From an uncultured Hyphomonadaceae bacterium (lineage in GTDB: Bacteria; Pseudomonadota; Alphaproteobacteria; Caulobacterales; Hyphomonadaceae): 6,536 nucleotides of DNA. Under the pieces are notes generated by a model that was given only the letters and a program-made list of their open reading frames with translations, searched no databases and was not told the DNA's origin. Location: positions 1 to 6,536 of the forward strand of contig CALMWO010000449.1 in assembly GCA_937873805.1 (NCBI GenBank), in the 5' to 3' direction. Both the position numbers and the translations under genes were made by a program. Shown here piece by piece: positions 5,736 through 6,536 of the stretch; position 1 is the stretch's first letter, and the number at the start of each line of letters is the position of its first letter.

Positions 5736-6160
5736 CGGCTGCGCACCAGACGCATCGCCGCGAACCATCCCGCGGCCTGATAGCAGCCCGCGAAGATCAG
5801 CAGCGTGTCGAGCCATTGCCGCGTGTTCCACAGCGGCCAGATCGGCAGCAGGGTCACCACCGCAACCAACGCCGATGCGCCATCAAGCCAGCGATCGCCG
5901 AACAGATAGCCTAGCCCCGTCCGTGCGCGGCGCACTTCGTTGCGCGTCACCGGAAATACGCCGTCCTCCAGCCGTGGAGGACCGAAGGCCTGCTGCAGGT
6001 CGTCGAACTTCAGAATGCCTGTCAGGTCTCGCAGCGTATCCGCTGTGGCGTTGCCTTCATCCACCTGTTGCCAGGACGCGCCCCCACGAATCGAGCGGAT
6101 CACCACCGACAGGATGATGGCCAAAGCGGCGGCGAGTTGAGCAAGGGCGGGCGGGTACAT
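5732..6160 (-). CDS. Small hypothetical membrane protein
   Basis: A 142-residue protein that I do not recognise. It has a hydrophobic N-terminal segment (residues 4-22, AQLAAALAIILSVVI) that could be a membrane anchor or uncleaved signal. A charged soluble stretch (about 24-92) contains ILKFDDLQQAFGPPRLEDG (49-67). Two further hydrophobic segments at about 96-111 and 117-136 form a hairpin, and it ends in MRLVRSR, a positive cytoplasmic-type tail. The ATG at 6160 begins right before the first hydrophobic segment; the frame extends back to 6253 but would overlap the upstream gene and looks non-coding there. There is no Shine-Dalgarno, but TATATT (6172-6167) lies 6 nt upstream. The gene starts 19 bp after the mesaconyl-CoA hydratase-like gene on the same strand, so they probably form one operon. 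Confidence 0.68.
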   Translation of the reverse strand: MYPPALAQLAAALAIILSVVIRSIRGGASWQQVDEGNATADTLRDLTGILKFDDLQQAFGPPRLEDGVFPVTRNEVRRARTGLGYLFGDRWLDGASALVAVVTLLPIWPLWNTRQWLDTLLIFAGCYQAAGWFAAMRLVRSR

Positions 6161-6179
6161 CGGTCCAATATAGGGAGGC

Positions 6180-6536
6180 TTACCCGCGATTGGGTATAGC
6201 CGCCCAATAATCGAAATCGAGGATGACGTCGGGGAGATGCTTGCCCTCAGCATCCTTGTAGGGGAAATCCGCGCACGGTCGGTTCTTGGTCGCGACCAGA
6301 CGCAGACGCAGCGCGCCGAATCCGTCGCCCAGATCGACCTTGTCCAGCACTTCCGACCACGCGAACACGGTGTCGCCCGCGCCCAGCGGGTTCACATGCT
6401 GGCCGGCATTGATGGCGATGATCTCGGCTGCGTTGGCGAGGCCGTTGAACGCCAGCGAGCGCGCCAGCGAAATCGCAACGCCGCCATAGCTCAGGCGTTT
6501 GCCGCGCGGCGTCTGAGCCTGGGCGTACTGGTTGAC
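6180..6536 (-). CDS. mch: MaoC-like hydratase, probable mesaconyl-CoA hydratase, C-terminal part (cut by right edge)
   Basis: The last 118 residues of a protein whose 5' end lies beyond the right edge; the frame is fully open to base 6536. The visible part is the end of a hot-dog (MaoC) domain: VNQYAQAQTPRGKRLSYGG, then SLARSLAFNGLANAAEI, then INAGQHVNPLGAGDTVFAW, then EVLDKVDLGDGFGALRLRLV, then FDYWAAIPNRG and a TAA stop. The H-x-NP-x-x-AGDTV-AWSEVLDK pattern and the DFDYW ending match, from memory, mesaconyl-CoA hydratase (beta-methylmalyl-CoA dehydratase) of the ethylmalonyl-CoA pathway. That enzyme interconverts mesaconyl-C1-CoA and beta-methylmalyl-CoA in acetyl-CoA assimilation. Its closeness to sdhCDA fits the arrangement I recall in Rhodobacter relatives. 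It could instead be a related MaoC dehydratase of other function; the N-terminal half would decide. Confidence 0.78.
   Translation of the reverse strand, partial: VNQYAQAQTPRGKRLSYGGVAISLARSLAFNGLANAAEIIAINAGQHVNPLGAGDTVFAWSEVLDKVDLGDGFGALRLRLVATKNRPCADFPYKDAEGKHLPDVILDFDYWAAIPNRG

Noticed and set aside
5240..5914. Plus-strand frame of 224 codons overlapping the amidotransferase
   Set aside because: Out-of-frame shadow of the amidotransferase, which has the complete catalytic triad in its own frame; this frame is rich in Arg, Gly and His without motifs.

Overview
The window looks like chromosomal DNA from a high-GC alphaproteobacterium. The SdhC and SdhD sequences are of alphaproteobacterial type. 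A probable mesaconyl-CoA hydratase lies close to the succinate dehydrogenase genes, an association I recall from ethylmalonyl-CoA-pathway bacteria such as Rhodobacter. A marine Hyphomonadaceae/Caulobacterales-like lineage is my guess; no 16S or other marker is present to prove it.

Layout from left to right: (1) the 5' part of a bacterial Suppressor-of-fused (SUFU) domain protein on the minus strand, running off the left edge; (2) a GT4-type glycosyltransferase on the minus strand, probably with a TTG start; (3) a 181-bp divergent intergenic region with short symmetric repeats; (4) a DUF805 membrane protein on the plus strand with a strong Shine-Dalgarno sequence; (5) a minus-strand operon sdhC-sdhD-sdhA (complex II membrane anchors and flavoprotein); (6) a 125-bp divergent promoter region; (7) a class I glutamine amidotransferase on the plus strand; (8) a small unrecognised membrane protein on the minus strand; (9) the C-terminal 118 residues of a MaoC/mesaconyl-CoA hydratase-like protein on the minus strand, cut by the right edge.

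Metabolically, the core is central carbon oxidation. SdhCDA would oxidise succinate and pass electrons to quinone. The mesaconyl-CoA hydratase would belong to the ethylmalonyl-CoA pathway for acetyl-CoA assimilation, whose products (glyoxylate and succinyl-CoA) feed the TCA cycle at the succinate level. The iron-sulfur subunit gene sdhB does not follow sdhA here; a convergent DUF805 gene abuts sdhA instead.

The two convergent gene pairs (DUF805/sdhA and amidotransferase/small membrane protein) each end in a single shared CTAG tetranucleotide, which supplies a TAG stop on both strands. No intergenic terminator can therefore sit at either junction. The sdh operon has a well-formed TTGACA-16-TATTAC promoter and a perfect 6-bp hairpin predicted at the very 5' end of its mRNA. 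I found no tRNA, rRNA, CRISPR array, insertion sequence or convincing new defence or mobile system.
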